Of a stretch of 64,000 nt of DNA, positions 63,319 through 64,000 are shown piece after piece. The notes beneath the pieces were generated by a model that had not been told where the DNA came from, searched no databases, and saw only the letters and a list, made by a program, of their open reading frames with translations. Each line of letters begins with the position of its first letter. Position 1 is the first letter of the stretch. Source of the DNA: CAZXEU01 sp965207385 (GTDB lineage: Bacteria > Bacteroidota > Rhodothermia > Rhodothermales > Bin80). The DNA lies in assembly GCA_965207385.1 (NCBI GenBank), contig CBDBLZ010000018.1:162370-226369 (forward strand), read 5' to 3'. The position numbers and the translations under genes were made by a program.

Positions 63319-64000
63319 GTGCGCGAGCCTCTCCGAGAGGTTGATGTCTATGCGTATCAGGCAGGCGTCGCACGGCCGGCGGCCAAGGCCATCGGCCGCG
63401 TTCGCCGGGGACTGCTGGTAAAGTGTAGCGGCAAGGATGGGCATTTTGGCTGGGGAGAGATTGCGCCGCTCAAGGGCTTCAGTGCCGAGTCGCTGGACGA
63501 AGCAATGCGCCAGGTCTTGGAATGGCGGTCGGAGCCGACGCCCGATCTGGAGAGCCTCTTTCCATCCGTTCGATGCGGGCTGGAGCAGGCGCTTGAGAGC
63601 TGCGGCACCTGGCCTTCCCTGCGGCCCCGGCGGCAGTCCGTAGCAATAGGCGGGCTGCTTCTGGGTACGGGCCCGGACGTTCTGAATGCCGCAGTCCAAT
63701 GCCGCAATCAGGGCTACAGGGCGGTGAAGCTGAAAGTGGGACGCAGTGACATCGACTCGGAGATAGACCTGGTCCGCGAGGTCCGGCGCAGCCTGGGCCC
63801 GGGCATGGCCCTCAGGCTGGATGCCAACAGGGCGTGGTCGCTGGAGTCGGCGGCGGAATTCGGAAGCGGCGTACGGGCGGCCAAGGTGGACTATATCGAA
63901 GAGCCGCTTCGCGAGACGGGGCAACTGGAAGAGCTGGCGCTGCGCTTCAGCGTCCCGGTGGCGCTGGACGAGTCCCTGGCGGAGCTGGCTCCCTCGGACC
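63319..64000 (+). CDS. menC: o-Succinylbenzoate synthase, partial (cut by window end)
   Basis: From a GTG at 63319 the frame runs open to the window end, 227 codons (of a usual 330 or so). It is a MenC/enolase-superfamily protein. YAYQAGVARPAAKAIGRVRR is the N-terminal capping domain; FGWGEIAPLKGFS, GYRAVKLKVGR with the catalytic Lys pair, ALRLDANRAW, DYIEEPLRE and VALDESLAEL supply the acid/base and metal ligands. The enzyme dehydrates SHCHC to o-succinylbenzoate. The start 4 bases after menA and the family content place it as the last gene seen of the men operon. Confidence 0.9.
   Translation, partial: MREPLREVDVYAYQAGVARPAAKAIGRVRRGLLVKCSGKDGHFGWGEIAPLKGFSAESLDEAMRQVLEWRSEPTPDLESLFPSVRCGLEQALESCGTWPSLRPRRQSVAIGGLLLGTGPDVLNAAVQCRNQGYRAVKLKVGRSDIDSEIDLVREVRRSLGPGMALRLDANRAWSLESAAEFGSGVRAAKVDYIEEPLRETGQLEELALRFSVPVALDESLAELAPSD

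Overview
The window looks like a chromosomal piece of a GC-rich member of the Bacteroidota, most likely near the class Rhodothermia. The evidence is three TonB-dependent receptors (one paired with a DUF4249 lipoprotein), a secreted beta-propeller protein with a type IX-secretion-like C-terminus, the uppS-bamA-skp-skp gene order, a full menaquinone operon and a YfhO/YbbR/DUF4342 gene set. This placement is inferred from gene content, not from a marker-gene tree. Start codons with good Shine-Dalgarno sites are rare; an exception is panB. The genome is very compact: eight gene pairs share a 4-bp ATGA or GTGA stop-start, and five convergent pairs abut or overlap.

Region 1-8,640 is accessory. It holds a decayed serine recombinase, a 14-repeat WD40 protein with a sorting domain, and a minus-strand operon of two AAA/STAND-like ATPases followed by an endonuclease/exonuclease/phosphatase (EEP) protein. 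The first ATPase is open over its whole length except for two in-frame stop codons. The operon begins at an AT-rich promoter with a sigma70-like TTGACA/TATATT and a 10-bp inverted repeat centred on the -35 box. It is the best candidate here for an undescribed (possibly defence or stress) system, but that role is inferred only from architecture.

Region 9,175-19,182 returns to ordinary chromosome: a chromate transporter, a DCC-family protein, a very large DUF4175-like membrane/coiled-coil protein, a cyanobacterial/plant-type glgC, a coiled-coil lipoprotein, a TonB-dependent receptor, a small monooxygenase-fold protein and pyrF. Region 19,656-31,238 carries a peroxiredoxin-like/DsbD pair, a 5'-truncated SulP transporter, two more TonB receptors, a YbdK-type carboxylate-amine ligase and a DUF4249 lipoprotein. 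Region 31,352-37,221 is a minus-strand run: serS, an RmlD-like reductase, an acyl-CoA thioesterase, a secreted protein of the misnamed asparagine synthetase B type, and a TPR lipid-envelope-associated protein of unknown role.

Region 37,414-46,200 is a plus-strand envelope cluster: dxr and uppS (isoprenoid carrier), rseP, bamA and two Skp-like chaperones (outer-membrane assembly), then panB and surE. Region 46,190-49,737 has a PLP-dependent dehydratase, DUF4342, an M28-like lipoprotein lacking its metal ligands, a beta-barrel protein and gatC. Region 49,741-56,343 is a surface-polysaccharide block: YfhO-like membrane protein, a glycosyltransferase, a decayed wecB copy, an intact wecB and a second glycosyltransferase. 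A short unrecognised coding stretch and a YbbR-like protein follow. The window closes with menF-menD-menB-menA-menC for menaquinone; menC starts at a GTG at 63,319 and is cut by the window end. No rRNA, tRNA or CRISPR array was seen.
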